Source of the DNA: Muribaculaceae bacterium
GTDB lineage: Bacteria; Bacteroidota; Bacteroidia; Bacteroidales; Muribaculaceae
Assembly: GCA_017620885.1 (NCBI GenBank)
Contig: JAGAUF010000002.1
Coordinates: forward strand, 1-50,333
Reading direction: 5' to 3'
Length of the DNA: 50,333 nt
In this document: positions 16,251 to 25,275 of the stretch, piece by piece
Numbering within the stretch: position 1 is the stretch's first letter
How the letters are laid out: each line of letters starts with the position of its first letter
The notes under the pieces: generated by a model
Told to the model about the DNA's origin: nothing
Database searches by the model: none
What the model saw: only the letters and a program-made list of their open reading frames with translations
Position numbers and translations under genes: made by a program

Positions 16251-19232
16251 ATGAGAACTAAATGTAATTTATCTTTAGTTGCCAAATTTAGCTTGGCGAT
16301 GATGTCGCTTCTGTGGATTTCAGATGCTATGGCTGCGCCGGTCACTCCGGAAGATGCCATGAAAGAAGCCAATTCTTACATTATGAAGAAAGCCGGTAAA
16401 TCTACAAGATCACTTACCGGCCTCCAATTGAAGGAAGTCTATACAGCAAAGAGCGATTTTGGAAACGCTTTCTATGTTTTCTCCGACGATAAGGCGGGCG
16501 TATTCACGATAGTTTCGGCCGATACAAGGTTGCCCGAAGTGCTCGGTTATTCGCTCACCAGTGGGTTCACGGCTGAAGATATGCCTTGCAATCTCCGGTG
16601 GTGGCTTGACTCATATACCAATGAAATTTCGTACGCTCTTTCCGCAAACCCTGCCGAACAGAAGAACACCCGTGCCATCGAGATAACTGATACGCGCGCG
16701 CCGATAGAGCCTTTGGTGACCACACATTGGAATCAGAGCGCTCCGTTCAATAATCTTTGTCCGGAACAAAACGGACAGCGTGCGGTGACGGGATGTGTCG
16801 CTACGGCAATGGCTCAGGTGATGAAATATCATAATTGGCCTCCAACAGGAACAGGTAGCCGCAATGGTCATAACTTTAATGAAAATTATGCTTGGACCGA
16901 TATGATCGACGATTATGTACGCGGTCAGTATACTAATTCTCAGGCTCGTGCTGTGGCTCAGCTGATGCTCGCCTGCGGACAGTCGGTCGATATGTCTTAC
17001 TCTCCTTACTCCTCAGGTGCTCAGGCTTTTCGCGAGCAATATGCCTTCCCGACCTATTTCGATTACGATAAAGACTGCCGTTTCATCCTTCGCGACTATT
17101 ACAGTCAGAATGAATGGGATGACATCATCTATTCCGAATTGCAGGCCGGACGCCCTGTATTATACGGCGGTCAGTCGCCCGAGGGTGGCCATGCTTTTGT
17201 ATGCGACGGATATTCGGAAGCCGGCTATTTCCACATAAACTGGGGATGGGGAGGTCTATCCGACGGATATTTTCTGCTTAATGTGCTAACACCTACTCAG
17301 AGCGGTATCGGTGGTTTTGACGGTGGATATAACAGTGGTCAGACTGCGCTGATTAAAGTTCAGAAGAATGACGGCGAAGGCAGTATGCAGAAGATGATCA
17401 TCGCCAACGGTCCGTTTATCTATTCCGACGGCGTCTTCAAGATAGGTACTCCGGTAGACGGATACAATCATAGTGGCCTTATCTACAATTATCTTTCCGA
17501 ATCTATTTATGTCGAGGCCGGTGTCCGCATCGTAAATGAAAAAGGTGAAACAGTGGCTGAGGTTGTCGACCCGGAAGGTGCTGATCTTGAAAGTATGTAT
17601 GGGTTTGAAGGATTTATCGTTGAATTGCCTGATCTTGTCGACGGTAAATATCGCCTTTATCCTATATGCAAAATAAATCATGGGGAGTCGGAAGCAATTC
17701 CTATTCCTTACGGTTGTCAGAACTATGTCGAACTTACTGTGACCAACGGGAATCTTGACTATGTAAATGGCGGTACGCCCGAAGAATTGCGCACACAGCT
17801 CGTTTGTTCCGACATTGAGGTGTCTCCATACGCATCGGCCGGATGCCCCGTTTCTTTTAATTTCTACGTAAACAACGTTGGTTCATCTGATTATAGTGAC
17901 AATATCTCAGTAGCTATTCGTAACTCTGACAACAAAGTGGTACAGCGTCTGAGCGGCTCGCTTAGCGTTGCATCCCGTAAAAGTGCCCTTATGACGCTGT
18001 GTGAGATGATTAATCTTCCTGAGGGTTCATATAAGCTTACGGTTGAGGACGCTAATGGCAATATTATTGGTGAAGAATCTCGGCTTGAACTTGGGAACAC
18101 GATTTCATCTGACGTAAAAAAAGGTCAGGTAAGCATCGATATTGTTTCACCCATCTATGTAGAAGGTACTACTAATTCTATAACGGCACGTATTGTCAAT
18201 GCCGGCGAACAGACTACGCTCAATGTCTTTATACGTGTGCGATCTGCAGATGCCTCTGAGACCTACATCAATATGCAGGCCGCTCCTATCACAATCCCGG
18301 CAGGTTATAACCGTCTTTTTACTTTCCGTGGCTTCAACGTAGTGCCGCAGCCCGGCAATTTCCTCATCGATGTTACTGATCTTGATGGAAATCCGCTCTC
18401 TCTTCCGATTCCTCTAACCGCTATAGAGCGTCCAATGGATGTTGACGATATATATTTTCAGGAATGTGAAATCGGAAAAGTTCGCATCGCTTGTCCTTCG
18501 GTGGGACAATATGCAGATGAAGTTAAGGTAGAAAATGTCGAAGGCTTCTTCGATTTTGTCGGCGTGAACGGCAACGCGTTCACCTTTGCCGGAAACCTTG
18601 ATGAAGTGACTCTTCCCTCTACAATCACCCGACTTGGCTCAGCTATCTTCTGGGACGCAAATTCTCTTCGTCAGATTAATCTCTCCGCTGAAATGCCTTT
18701 CTCGGCGTCCTCGATGATGATGCCGGCTAACAGATTCCCTGATGTTGTGCTGAATGTTCCATCTGGGTCGGCCAACGTATATAAGCGTGCTGATGTCTGG
18801 AGTCGTTTCAATATTCCCGGCTGGGACATTACTTATCCGCGTGACATCGCCTCTCCGGAAGACTTGCAGAAGAATAAGGATGGCAATGTCTACAATCCGT
18901 ATTACATAGCGGTAGATCAGGCACTTACCTTCACTATGCAGCTTCCTGATAAGAAGGCTTTCCGAATCACTGTCGAAAGCCCTGACGGTTCCTCTAAGAC
19001 TCTCTATTCCTTCGACGGTAAAATTACGCTTCCGAAAATCAAATCGGGCGAAGGAAAAGTTGTTATTGAGGTTGTGGATGCCTCCGGTGTCGAGACTGTA
19101 ACAGAGGATGAGACAGGAAATGTATATGACATTCAAGGTCGGTTAATTCATCAGAATGCCGATAAGGATGCTCTGCGCCGACTTGACAAGGGTATCTACA
19201 TTTTTGAAGGTAAAGTAATTGTAATTGAGTGA
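16251..19232 (+). CDS. secreted C10-family cysteine protease (streptopain-like), copy A
   Basis: The 993-residue protein has a signal peptide (cut near residue 28, DAMAA), a streptopain-type inhibitory propeptide (about 33-130), and a C10 catalytic domain (about 150-370). The nucleophile Cys182 is in TGCVATAMAQVMKYHNWP, His314 in GGHAFVCDGY, and the HINWGWGGLSDGY block follows. After this come beta-rich domains, one BspA-like leucine-rich repeat piece (LPSTITRLGSAIF, about 785-865), and a short C-terminal tail (VYDIQGRLI ... LDKGIYIFEGKVIVIE) like those on many exported Bacteroidales proteins. All catalytic residues are kept. C10 enzymes include SpeB and interpain. A closely related gene starts 10 bases downstream. 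Confidence 0.92.
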   Translation: MRTKCNLSLVAKFSLAMMSLLWISDAMAAPVTPEDAMKEANSYIMKKAGKSTRSLTGLQLKEVYTAKSDFGNAFYVFSDDKAGVFTIVSADTRLPEVLGYSLTSGFTAEDMPCNLRWWLDSYTNEISYALSANPAEQKNTRAIEITDTRAPIEPLVTTHWNQSAPFNNLCPEQNGQRAVTGCVATAMAQVMKYHNWPPTGTGSRNGHNFNENYAWTDMIDDYVRGQYTNSQARAVAQLMLACGQSVDMSYSPYSSGAQAFREQYAFPTYFDYDKDCRFILRDYYSQNEWDDIIYSELQAGRPVLYGGQSPEGGHAFVCDGYSEAGYFHINWGWGGLSDGYFLLNVLTPTQSGIGGFDGGYNSGQTALIKVQKNDGEGSMQKMIIANGPFIYSDGVFKIGTPVDGYNHSGLIYNYLSESIYVEAGVRIVNEKGETVAEVVDPEGADLESMYGFEGFIVELPDLVDGKYRLYPICKINHGESEAIPIPYGCQNYVELTVTNGNLDYVNGGTPEELRTQLVCSDIEVSPYASAGCPVSFNFYVNNVGSSDYSDNISVAIRNSDNKVVQRLSGSLSVASRKSALMTLCEMINLPEGSYKLTVEDANGNIIGEESRLELGNTISSDVKKGQVSIDIVSPIYVEGTTNSITARIVNAGEQTTLNVFIRVRSADASETYINMQAAPITIPAGYNRLFTFRGFNVVPQPGNFLIDVTDLDGNPLSLPIPLTAIERPMDVDDIYFQECEIGKVRIACPSVGQYADEVKVENVEGFFDFVGVNGNAFTFAGNLDEVTLPSTITRLGSAIFWDANSLRQINLSAEMPFSASSMMMPANRFPDVVLNVPSGSANVYKRADVWSRFNIPGWDITYPRDIASPEDLQKNKDGNVYNPYYIAVDQALTFTMQLPDKKAFRITVESPDGSSKTLYSFDGKITLPKIKSGEGKVVIEVVDASGVETVTEDETGNVYDIQGRLIHQNADKDALRRLDKGIYIFEGKVIVIE

Positions 19233-19242
19233 TTTAGATAAA

Positions 19243-22215
19243 ATGTATAGCCGAAATATATTACGAAAAACTCTAATATTGGCCCTCGTTCTGATTCTCG
19301 GGATGAGCGCCGCCTTTTCTGAGCCATTGACGCCGGAGGAGGCTGGATCCATAGCATCTTCATTTGTCAAAGCCAAGTCTGCCAGATATAAACGGGCTGT
19401 TAAAAACGTACGCCTTAAACACGTTTATACAGCGCCTGCAATGGAAGGGAATGCATTTTATGTATTCTCTGACAATGAGTCAGGTCTCTTTACGATAGTC
19501 AGTGCGGATTCGCGTCTCCCGCAGATTATCGGTTTTTCGTTCAGCAGTGCCTTTGATGCAGATAAAATTCCATGCAATCTGCGTTGGTGGCTTGACAATG
19601 CGCAGCAGGAGATAACCGCTTATCTTGATAGCGAGCAGGCGCAAAGTGCCTCGACACGTGCTATTGAAACATCGGATGTAGTTGCTTTTGCTCCCGTTGA
19701 ACCGCTCATAACAACGAAATGGAATCAGGATGGCCCTTACAATATCACGTGCCCGATGATAGGTGGAGTGAGATGTCCTACGGGATGCGCTGCTACAGCC
19801 ATGGCGCAGGTTCTTAAATTTCACAATTATCCTGAGAAGGGTTTTGGTGAAAGAAATGGCTACGACTTTGAGCATGAGTTTTATTGGGACTTGATGATTG
19901 ATGATTACAGCACGACCAATTACAGTTCACAGAACGCTCGTGCCGTTGCGGATCTGATGCTCGCTTGCGGGAAGTCGATGGATATGCTTTATATGTACTC
20001 TCAAAGTGGTGCAGATACGTATATTCAGCAACATTCTCTCGTAACGTATTTCGGATATGATAAAGACGTGCGTATCATAGAACGCGACTATATACGCCCT
20101 GCGGAATGGACCTCTATGATATATAAAGAGCTGGCTGAGGGGCGTCCCGTGATTTACGGTGGTATAGCTCCGGCCGGTGGCCATGAGTTCGTCTGCGATG
20201 GTTATGCCGACGGTATGTTTCATATAAACTGGGGGTGGGGTGGTCTTTCGGACGGTTATTTCCGACTCACCGATTTAACTCCTTCCGATAACGGTATCGG
20301 CGGCTACAACGGTGGATATAATTCTCAGCAGTTCGCCTTCATAAATGTTCAGCCCGACGACGGAAATGGCGACGTGCAACGCTATATCATTACTAACGGT
20401 CCGTTCATCTATGACGGAGAAATGTTTTCGGTCAGCACGTCACAGGTAGGACGTAAAGGAGTCTTTTATAATCCTCTTGAGGATGGATTTTTCTTAGAGG
20501 CGGGTTTAAAGGTTTGTGATATCAACGGACGTTTCGTCTGTTATGTGGCCGACCCCGAGGGAGCCGACCTTGAAGAGGTTTCCGGATTCGAAGGATTCAC
20601 CGTGGAAATGCCTCAACTGCCTGATGGACGATATAAGCTTTTCCCGGTGTTCCGAGCCAATGGTGGCGAATGGTTGCCTGTCAGTATTCCGGTAGGGCAG
20701 CAAGATTACGTAGCTATGAAAATTTCCGATGGAATACCTGAATATATCAATGAATGGAGGTCGGATGCTAATAATTACGCGCTTGCTTTCTCCGATATTA
20801 CCTTCTCCAATGAAATGTCGGCAGGAATCCCCGCGTCGTTCTCATTTTACGTACACAATATCGGGAAAGGGAGTTTCAATGACCCGCTTTTCGTCGTCGT
20901 CACAGATGCTGACGGTAACCGGCTGGCAGAAATTGATGCAAACGTCAATGTGAAGTCAAACAGCAGTTCTCTTGTATGCGCGGCCAAGACCCTCGACCTC
21001 CCTGAAGGCACATATTTCGCTTCGATTGAAGATAAGGACTACAATGAGTATGCTTCCCCGGTTCAGTTTCGCATTGACAGCACCCTTTCTGCATTTAAAC
21101 TCAATTCGCCGGTACTTGAAATAAAAGAGCCGTTTAATGTCTCGCAGACGCTGTCAGATCTCGTTGTGCGTGTTGTAAATCGCAGCCAAGAGGAGAGAAA
21201 GCTCGTTGTGCGTATTCTTTCAGACGACTGTAAAACGACAGTTGCTTCATCGGCCTCTAATCCTTATATCCTTGCAGCTAATGCTTCCGGGCGTCGTACA
21301 ATCGAAGACCTGAACATCAGCGTGCCTGCCGGTTCTTATCGTATTGATATTACGGATGATGCCGGTAACGTACTGACGCCTCCGTATCCGTTTACAGTCA
21401 GGGGAGCTTTTGCTCAGACTGAAGATGTGGCCGTAGAAGCTGTCTCTGACGAGATTCTTCAATTTGCACCCCCTTCTGACGGAGAATATGTTGGCCATGT
21501 CGTGATTCCGTCTGAAGTGGCTGGGAAGAGTGTTTTTGCTATCCGTCCGGATGCGCTTGCCCTTGCCGACAGAGTGACCGAATTGACGATTCCCTCATCA
21601 GTTACTCATATCGGTAAGTCTGATTTCTTTGGTATGGACGCTCTTGAAAAGCTCAATATTGAGACCGGCCATCCGTTTGATATTTCAGCAGAATGTATGA
21701 ATGAGGACCGCTTTCCCCAAATCACTCTTAAGGTGCCGGGCGCAAGTGCAAATATCTTCAAACGCGCGGATGTATGGTCGCGGTTTGATGTGCCCGGTTG
21801 GGAAATTACTTACCCGGCTGACGTGGCGCTTGTAGAAGGCCTTGATGCAGATAAAAATGGCGAAGTTTTTGCTCCTTACTATATCGAAGCGGGCACATCT
21901 TTGAAATTTACATTGCTGCCGCCCGACGATAAATTGCTTCGCGTGCATATTGCTTGGCCCGATGGACATAGGAAGGTATTGGCTTCAGATGGCGCAGTTT
22001 CTCTTCCGAGTCTGGATTCCGGAGTAGGACAGGTAGTTATTGAAGTAGCCGGTGCCGACGGAATAGAAGATGTAACTGCCGCTCCGTCTGCTCGCGATGT
22101 TTACGACCTTGATGGTTTCCTTCTAATCCGGAACGCCTCCGATGAGCAGCTTCGCGCATTACCTGAAGGACTCTACATTATAGGAGGGTCGCCTGTCATC
22201 GTTCCGCGCAGATAG
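19243..22215 (+). CDS. secreted C10-family cysteine protease (streptopain-like), copy B
   Basis: The ATG at 19243 gives 990 residues with a signal peptide ending near AFSEP; an in-frame TTG at 19225 would overlap the copy A stop and is less likely. Layout matches copy A throughout: propeptide, catalytic domain with Cys182 (TGCAATAMAQVLKFHNYP) and His314 (GGHEFVCDGY), HINWGWGGLSDGY, beta-rich domains, a BspA-like repeat piece (IPSSVTHIGKSDFFG) and a C-terminal DVYDLDGFLL...LPEGLYIIGG tail. It lies 10 bases after copy A and is surely co-transcribed. The pair arose by tandem duplication followed by clear divergence, which suggests different substrates (inference). Confidence 0.91.
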   Translation: MYSRNILRKTLILALVLILGMSAAFSEPLTPEEAGSIASSFVKAKSARYKRAVKNVRLKHVYTAPAMEGNAFYVFSDNESGLFTIVSADSRLPQIIGFSFSSAFDADKIPCNLRWWLDNAQQEITAYLDSEQAQSASTRAIETSDVVAFAPVEPLITTKWNQDGPYNITCPMIGGVRCPTGCAATAMAQVLKFHNYPEKGFGERNGYDFEHEFYWDLMIDDYSTTNYSSQNARAVADLMLACGKSMDMLYMYSQSGADTYIQQHSLVTYFGYDKDVRIIERDYIRPAEWTSMIYKELAEGRPVIYGGIAPAGGHEFVCDGYADGMFHINWGWGGLSDGYFRLTDLTPSDNGIGGYNGGYNSQQFAFINVQPDDGNGDVQRYIITNGPFIYDGEMFSVSTSQVGRKGVFYNPLEDGFFLEAGLKVCDINGRFVCYVADPEGADLEEVSGFEGFTVEMPQLPDGRYKLFPVFRANGGEWLPVSIPVGQQDYVAMKISDGIPEYINEWRSDANNYALAFSDITFSNEMSAGIPASFSFYVHNIGKGSFNDPLFVVVTDADGNRLAEIDANVNVKSNSSSLVCAAKTLDLPEGTYFASIEDKDYNEYASPVQFRIDSTLSAFKLNSPVLEIKEPFNVSQTLSDLVVRVVNRSQEERKLVVRILSDDCKTTVASSASNPYILAANASGRRTIEDLNISVPAGSYRIDITDDAGNVLTPPYPFTVRGAFAQTEDVAVEAVSDEILQFAPPSDGEYVGHVVIPSEVAGKSVFAIRPDALALADRVTELTIPSSVTHIGKSDFFGMDALEKLNIETGHPFDISAECMNEDRFPQITLKVPGASANIFKRADVWSRFDVPGWEITYPADVALVEGLDADKNGEVFAPYYIEAGTSLKFTLLPPDDKLLRVHIAWPDGHRKVLASDGAVSLPSLDSGVGQVVIEVAGADGIEDVTAAPSARDVYDLDGFLLIRNASDEQLRALPEGLYIIGGSPVIVPRR

Positions 22216-22338
22216 AAGAAAGAAATGCACTTATTTCATAATTTATTGATTATCAATATGTAGAGACGGATATTCAGAAATTGCTGAAATCTAATCTGCA
22301 AAATAATTGTTTGACGGGTGCATTTTTTTAGTGAAAAA

Positions 22339-22370
22339 TTTGGAGATCGAAAAAAATCTTTGTAATTTTG
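22339..22370 (+). promoter_or_regulatory. full consensus promoter for tRNA-Cys
   Basis: TTTG at 22339-22342, 20 bp, then TAATTTTG at 22363-22370. Transcription would start near 22377, about 27 bases before the mature tRNA. Confidence 0.85.
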
Positions 22371-22403
22371 CACTCACAAACAGGGACAATCTTGTTGAAA
22401 TAT

Positions 22404-22474
22404 GGTTCCATGTCCGAGTGGTTAGGTACCGGTCTGCAAAACCGTTTACACCAGTTCGAATCTGGTTGGAACCT
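22404..22474 (+). tRNA. tRNA-Cys (anticodon GCA)
   Basis: A 7-bp acceptor stem pairs GGTTCCA (22404-22410) with TGGAACC (22467-22473). The anticodon loop is CTGCAAA with GCA at 22436-22438, closed by a GGT/ACC stem. The T arm is ACCAG-TTCGAAT-CTGGT (22450-22466). The D stem is short and pairs imperfectly. The discriminator base is U (22474), normal for Cys, and CCA is not encoded. It has its own promoter and terminator. Confidence 0.95.
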
Positions 22475-22476
22475 CT

Positions 22477-22509
22477 AAAGCGAGTGCATCGAGATGATGC
22501 TCTCGCTTT
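22477..22509 (+). terminator. terminator of tRNA-Cys
   Basis: A 14-position stem pairs 22477-22490 with 22496-22509 with one T-T mismatch and a GAGAT loop. It begins 3 bases after the tRNA and is followed by TTAATTAATAT, so the tail is only moderately T-rich. Confidence 0.75.
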
Positions 22510-22536
22510 AATTAATATATTTTGGGGTGTAGATTA

Positions 22537-22568
22537 TTTGCATTTCAGCGAAAGTTTTACTAACTTTG
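22537..22568 (+). promoter_or_regulatory. full consensus promoter for the PPi-phosphofructokinase gene
   Basis: TTTG at 22537-22540, exactly 20 bp, then TAACTTTG at 22561-22568. The leader to the ATG at 22681 is about 106 bases. Confidence 0.85.
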
Positions 22569-22680
22569 CGACTTGAAATTGTACTTAATGAGGCTGCAAA
22601 AGTCCTCTTCAATGTAGATCGATTTTAATAGGTTTCCGAATGGTCTGCATTTATTTATATAAAGGTAAAAAAGAGAATAC

Positions 22681-24342
22681 ATGAAGAAAAGTGCATTACA
22701 AAAGGTTAGGGCAGAGTATCAACCCAAGCTCCCCAAAGCCTTGCAAGGAGATGTAACACTGAAAATCGGTGAAGCTACGCAGTCTGTGGCTAATCAACAG
22801 GAAATTTCGGAATTGTTCCCAAACACTTATGGCCTTCCCGTAGTGGAATGTGTAAGAGATGAAAATCCCGAACGTCTTGAAGAACCGTTTAATGTAGGAA
22901 TTATTCTTTCGGGAGGACAGGCTCCCGGCGGTCATAACGTTGTAAGTGGTATTTTCGACGGAATCAAACGTCTTAATCGCGAATGTCGTCTTTATGGTTT
23001 CCTTATGGGACCTGCCGGTTTCATCAATCACCAGTATATGGAGCTTACCGCCGGTTATATAAAGGAATACCGCAATACAGGCGGTTTTGATATAATCGGT
23101 TCGGGCCGCACCAAACTCGAAACGCCCGAACAATTTGATGCCGGTCTTGAAGTATTGAAAGAATTAAATATAAAGGCACTCGTCATTATCGGTGGCGACG
23201 ATTCAAATACCAATGCTGCTGTCTTGGCAGAATATTACAAGGCCAAAGGTGAAGACATTCAGGTGATAGGCGTCCCCAAGACTATCGACGGTGACCTGAA
23301 GAACGAATGGATAGAGACGTCTTTCGGTTTTGATACCGCCACTAAGGTATATAGTGAGATGATCGGTAATATTCAACGTGACTGCAATTCCTCGAAGAAA
23401 TATTATCACTTTATCAAATTGATGGGACGCAGTGCCTCACACATAGCGTTGGAGTGCGCCTTGCAGACACAGCCCAATATGTGTATTATCTCCGAGGAGG
23501 TTCAGGCCAAGCGTATGACGCTCGACAATATCGTGAGCTGGATCTGCTACGTGATTTCCGAACGAGCCAAACTCGGCTGGAACTTCGGTACGGTGCTTGT
23601 GCCCGAAGGCCTTATCGAGTTCATCCCCTCTATGAAGAAGCTTATCAGCGAGCTGAACGATGTGCTTGTTGAAAATGCTGAAGAGCTTGAAGGCCTCGAA
23701 GAACTCGACAAGCTTCGGACTATTCATTCACATCTTTCTCCGGCCAATGCCGAGCTATATAAGAGCCTGCCGAAACATATTGCCCTTCAGCTGAGCCTTG
23801 AGCGTGATTCCCACGGCAATGTTCAGGTGTCGCTCATTGAAACGGAGAGTTTGTTGAGTGAGATGGTTGGAAAGCGTCTGCAGGAAATGGCGGAAGAGGG
23901 ACAGTACAGCGGTAAATTCTCTACCCAGCATCACTTCTTCGGTTACGAAGGACGATGTGCGGATCCCTCCAACTTCGATGCTGACTATACATACGCGCTC
24001 GGCTTTAACGCCGCCATGCTTATCAATGCCGGTCTGACGGGTTATATGTCGTCGATTCGCAACCTTACGGCTCCTACTGAGCAATGGATCGCCGGCGGTA
24101 TTCCGATCACGATGATGATGAATATGGAGCGTCGAAACGGCAAACTTAAACCTGTTATTCAGAAAGCGCTTGTAAATCTTAACGGCGCACCGTATCTTAA
24201 GTTTGCATCAATGCGAGAAACACTCGCGCTCAATACGCTCTATCAGTATCCCGGTCCTATCCAGTATTTCGGTCCAGCCGAAGTATGCGACCGCCCCTCC
24301 ATGACTCTCCTTCTTGAGCATGAGCATAAAAAAGGTATTTAA
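22681..24342 (+). CDS. pfp: diphosphate-fructose-6-phosphate 1-phosphotransferase (PPi-PFK)
   Basis: This glycolytic enzyme phosphorylates fructose 6-phosphate with pyrophosphate in a reversible step. The 553-residue length is that of the long PPi-dependent (plant beta-subunit-like) group. The substrate loop ILSGGQAPGGHNVVSG is at about 76-90. The donor motif is GGDDS (171-175), where the Asp in place of Gly marks PPi rather than ATP use, and PKTIDGDL (199-206) carries the matching Lys. MGRSASHIALE follows. It has its own strong promoter and a hairpin past the stop, so it is likely monocistronic. Clustered C-ending codons suggest high expression. Confidence 0.96.
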   Translation: MKKSALQKVRAEYQPKLPKALQGDVTLKIGEATQSVANQQEISELFPNTYGLPVVECVRDENPERLEEPFNVGIILSGGQAPGGHNVVSGIFDGIKRLNRECRLYGFLMGPAGFINHQYMELTAGYIKEYRNTGGFDIIGSGRTKLETPEQFDAGLEVLKELNIKALVIIGGDDSNTNAAVLAEYYKAKGEDIQVIGVPKTIDGDLKNEWIETSFGFDTATKVYSEMIGNIQRDCNSSKKYYHFIKLMGRSASHIALECALQTQPNMCIISEEVQAKRMTLDNIVSWICYVISERAKLGWNFGTVLVPEGLIEFIPSMKKLISELNDVLVENAEELEGLEELDKLRTIHSHLSPANAELYKSLPKHIALQLSLERDSHGNVQVSLIETESLLSEMVGKRLQEMAEEGQYSGKFSTQHHFFGYEGRCADPSNFDADYTYALGFNAAMLINAGLTGYMSSIRNLTAPTEQWIAGGIPITMMMNMERRNGKLKPVIQKALVNLNGAPYLKFASMRETLALNTLYQYPGPIQYFGPAEVCDRPSMTLLLEHEHKKGI

Positions 24343-24354
24343 TCAGGGAATAAT

Positions 24355-24386
24355 GCGCGACGCTTCTCTTTCGGGGAGCGTTGTGC
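24355..24386 (+). terminator. hairpin downstream of the PPi-PFK gene
   Basis: A 14-bp stem with several G-T pairs joins 24355-24368 to 24373-24386 around a TTTC loop, 13 bases after the stop. No T-run follows, so termination may be partial. Confidence 0.5.
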
Positions 24387-24416
24387 TATATCCTAACTAT
24401 CATAAATTGAGATAAT

Positions 24417-24424
24417 TAATTTTG
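24417..24424 (+). promoter_or_regulatory. -7 promoter box for the lipoprotein thioredoxin
   Basis: TAATTTTG is an exact TAnnTTTG match, 22 bases before the ATG at 24447; no TTTG at -33. The leader would be about 15 bases. Confidence 0.6.
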
Positions 24425-24446
24425 TAAACCGGATTGGTTATTTAAT

Positions 24447-24875
24447 ATGAAAAGAGTATCGATGTATTTCGTCCTTGCCTGCTCGCTTCTTTTTCTGTCG
24501 TGCAACGGAGATGCAAAGAGCAGCGAATCTTCAGACAATATGCAGCAAAATGCCGTGGCTACGACTAACGACGCTCCTGCTTCAAAGATGACTGTGGAAG
24601 ATGGCAAACCAATGGTGGTAGATTTCTCTGCTACATGGTGTCCTCCCTGTCAGGCTCTGAAACCTGTATTTGCCAAGCTGACGAAAGAGTATGAAGGACG
24701 CATCACGATGGTGACGGTCGATGTGGACGAAAATAACGAGATGGCAGCAAAATTCAACGTTCAGTCGATTCCCACAATCATCTATTTTGATGCAGAGGGC
24801 AATCAAGTGAACCGTACACAAGGCCTCCTTCCTGAAGAAGAACTTCGTTCAAATCTTGATGCTCTTTTAAAATAA
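24447..24875 (+). CDS. thioredoxin-fold lipoprotein
   Basis: The 142-residue protein has a lipoprotein signal peptide with a Bacteroidota-style lipobox ending at Cys19 (LLFLSC), a Ser/Asp/Asn-rich linker of about 30 residues, and then a complete thioredoxin domain. The active site is WCPPC (64-68), with the cis-proline in SIPT (about 109). The middle residues of thioredoxin are usually GP, and PP is found in thiol-disulfide proteins of the TlpA/DsbE type, so direction of electron flow is open. It is anchored to a membrane facing the periplasm. It stands 104 bases after the PPi-PFK gene with its own -7 box. Confidence 0.9.
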   Translation: MKRVSMYFVLACSLLFLSCNGDAKSSESSDNMQQNAVATTNDAPASKMTVEDGKPMVVDFSATWCPPCQALKPVFAKLTKEYEGRITMVTVDVDENNEMAAKFNVQSIPTIIYFDAEGNQVNRTQGLLPEEELRSNLDALLK

Positions 24876-24948
24876 TCAGCGGAATAAGTAGCGGAATATT
24901 CTGTCGAATAATCTGCTGGGTTATCGAATGACCCTTACTGTTAATTGG

Positions 24949-25215
24949 CTACTGAAATAGGAAGAACTCGATTATGTAGGCGAGTAAGGCGAGACATCCG
25001 CATACGAAAGCCGCCATATCGAGTTGTTTGCCTATAGTGGGAAGTTTTTTCCCCATATATACGGCCATAAGGTGTATGAAGCACATCATAAAGGCGAAGA
25101 AGATGTCGATATAAGCCCACCATACGCCGCGTTGTGAAAATGAAAGACAAAGAACAAGGACAACGAGGATGAGCGCTACCCATGCCAGTAATGTGGATTT
25201 CAATGCTTTATTCAT
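24949..25215 (-). CDS. small membrane protein with three predicted helices, function unknown
   Basis: The 88-residue protein has a short basic start (NKALKST) and three hydrophobic segments at about 8-27, 33-52 and 66-86. The loop GKKLPTIGKQLDM between helices two and three is basic. No family was recognised. It lies 60 bases downstream of the propeptide-like gene on the same strand and may be co-transcribed with it; no promoter box was seen in the gap. An overlapping frame of similar length is rejected because it lacks membrane-like or domain-like composition. Confidence 0.7.
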   Translation of the reverse strand: MNKALKSTLLAWVALILVVLVLCLSFSQRGVWWAYIDIFFAFMMCFIHLMAVYMGKKLPTIGKQLDMAAFVCGCLALLAYIIEFFLFQ

Positions 25216-25275
25216 ATTAGGTATGTTTTTGCAATTACCCGAATGTCTGTTAATGTATTAAGGGAATTATAAAGA

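Noticed and set aside
22307..22576. 89-codon frame across the tRNA-Cys gene
   Set aside because: It runs through a clear tRNA, its promoter and its terminator.
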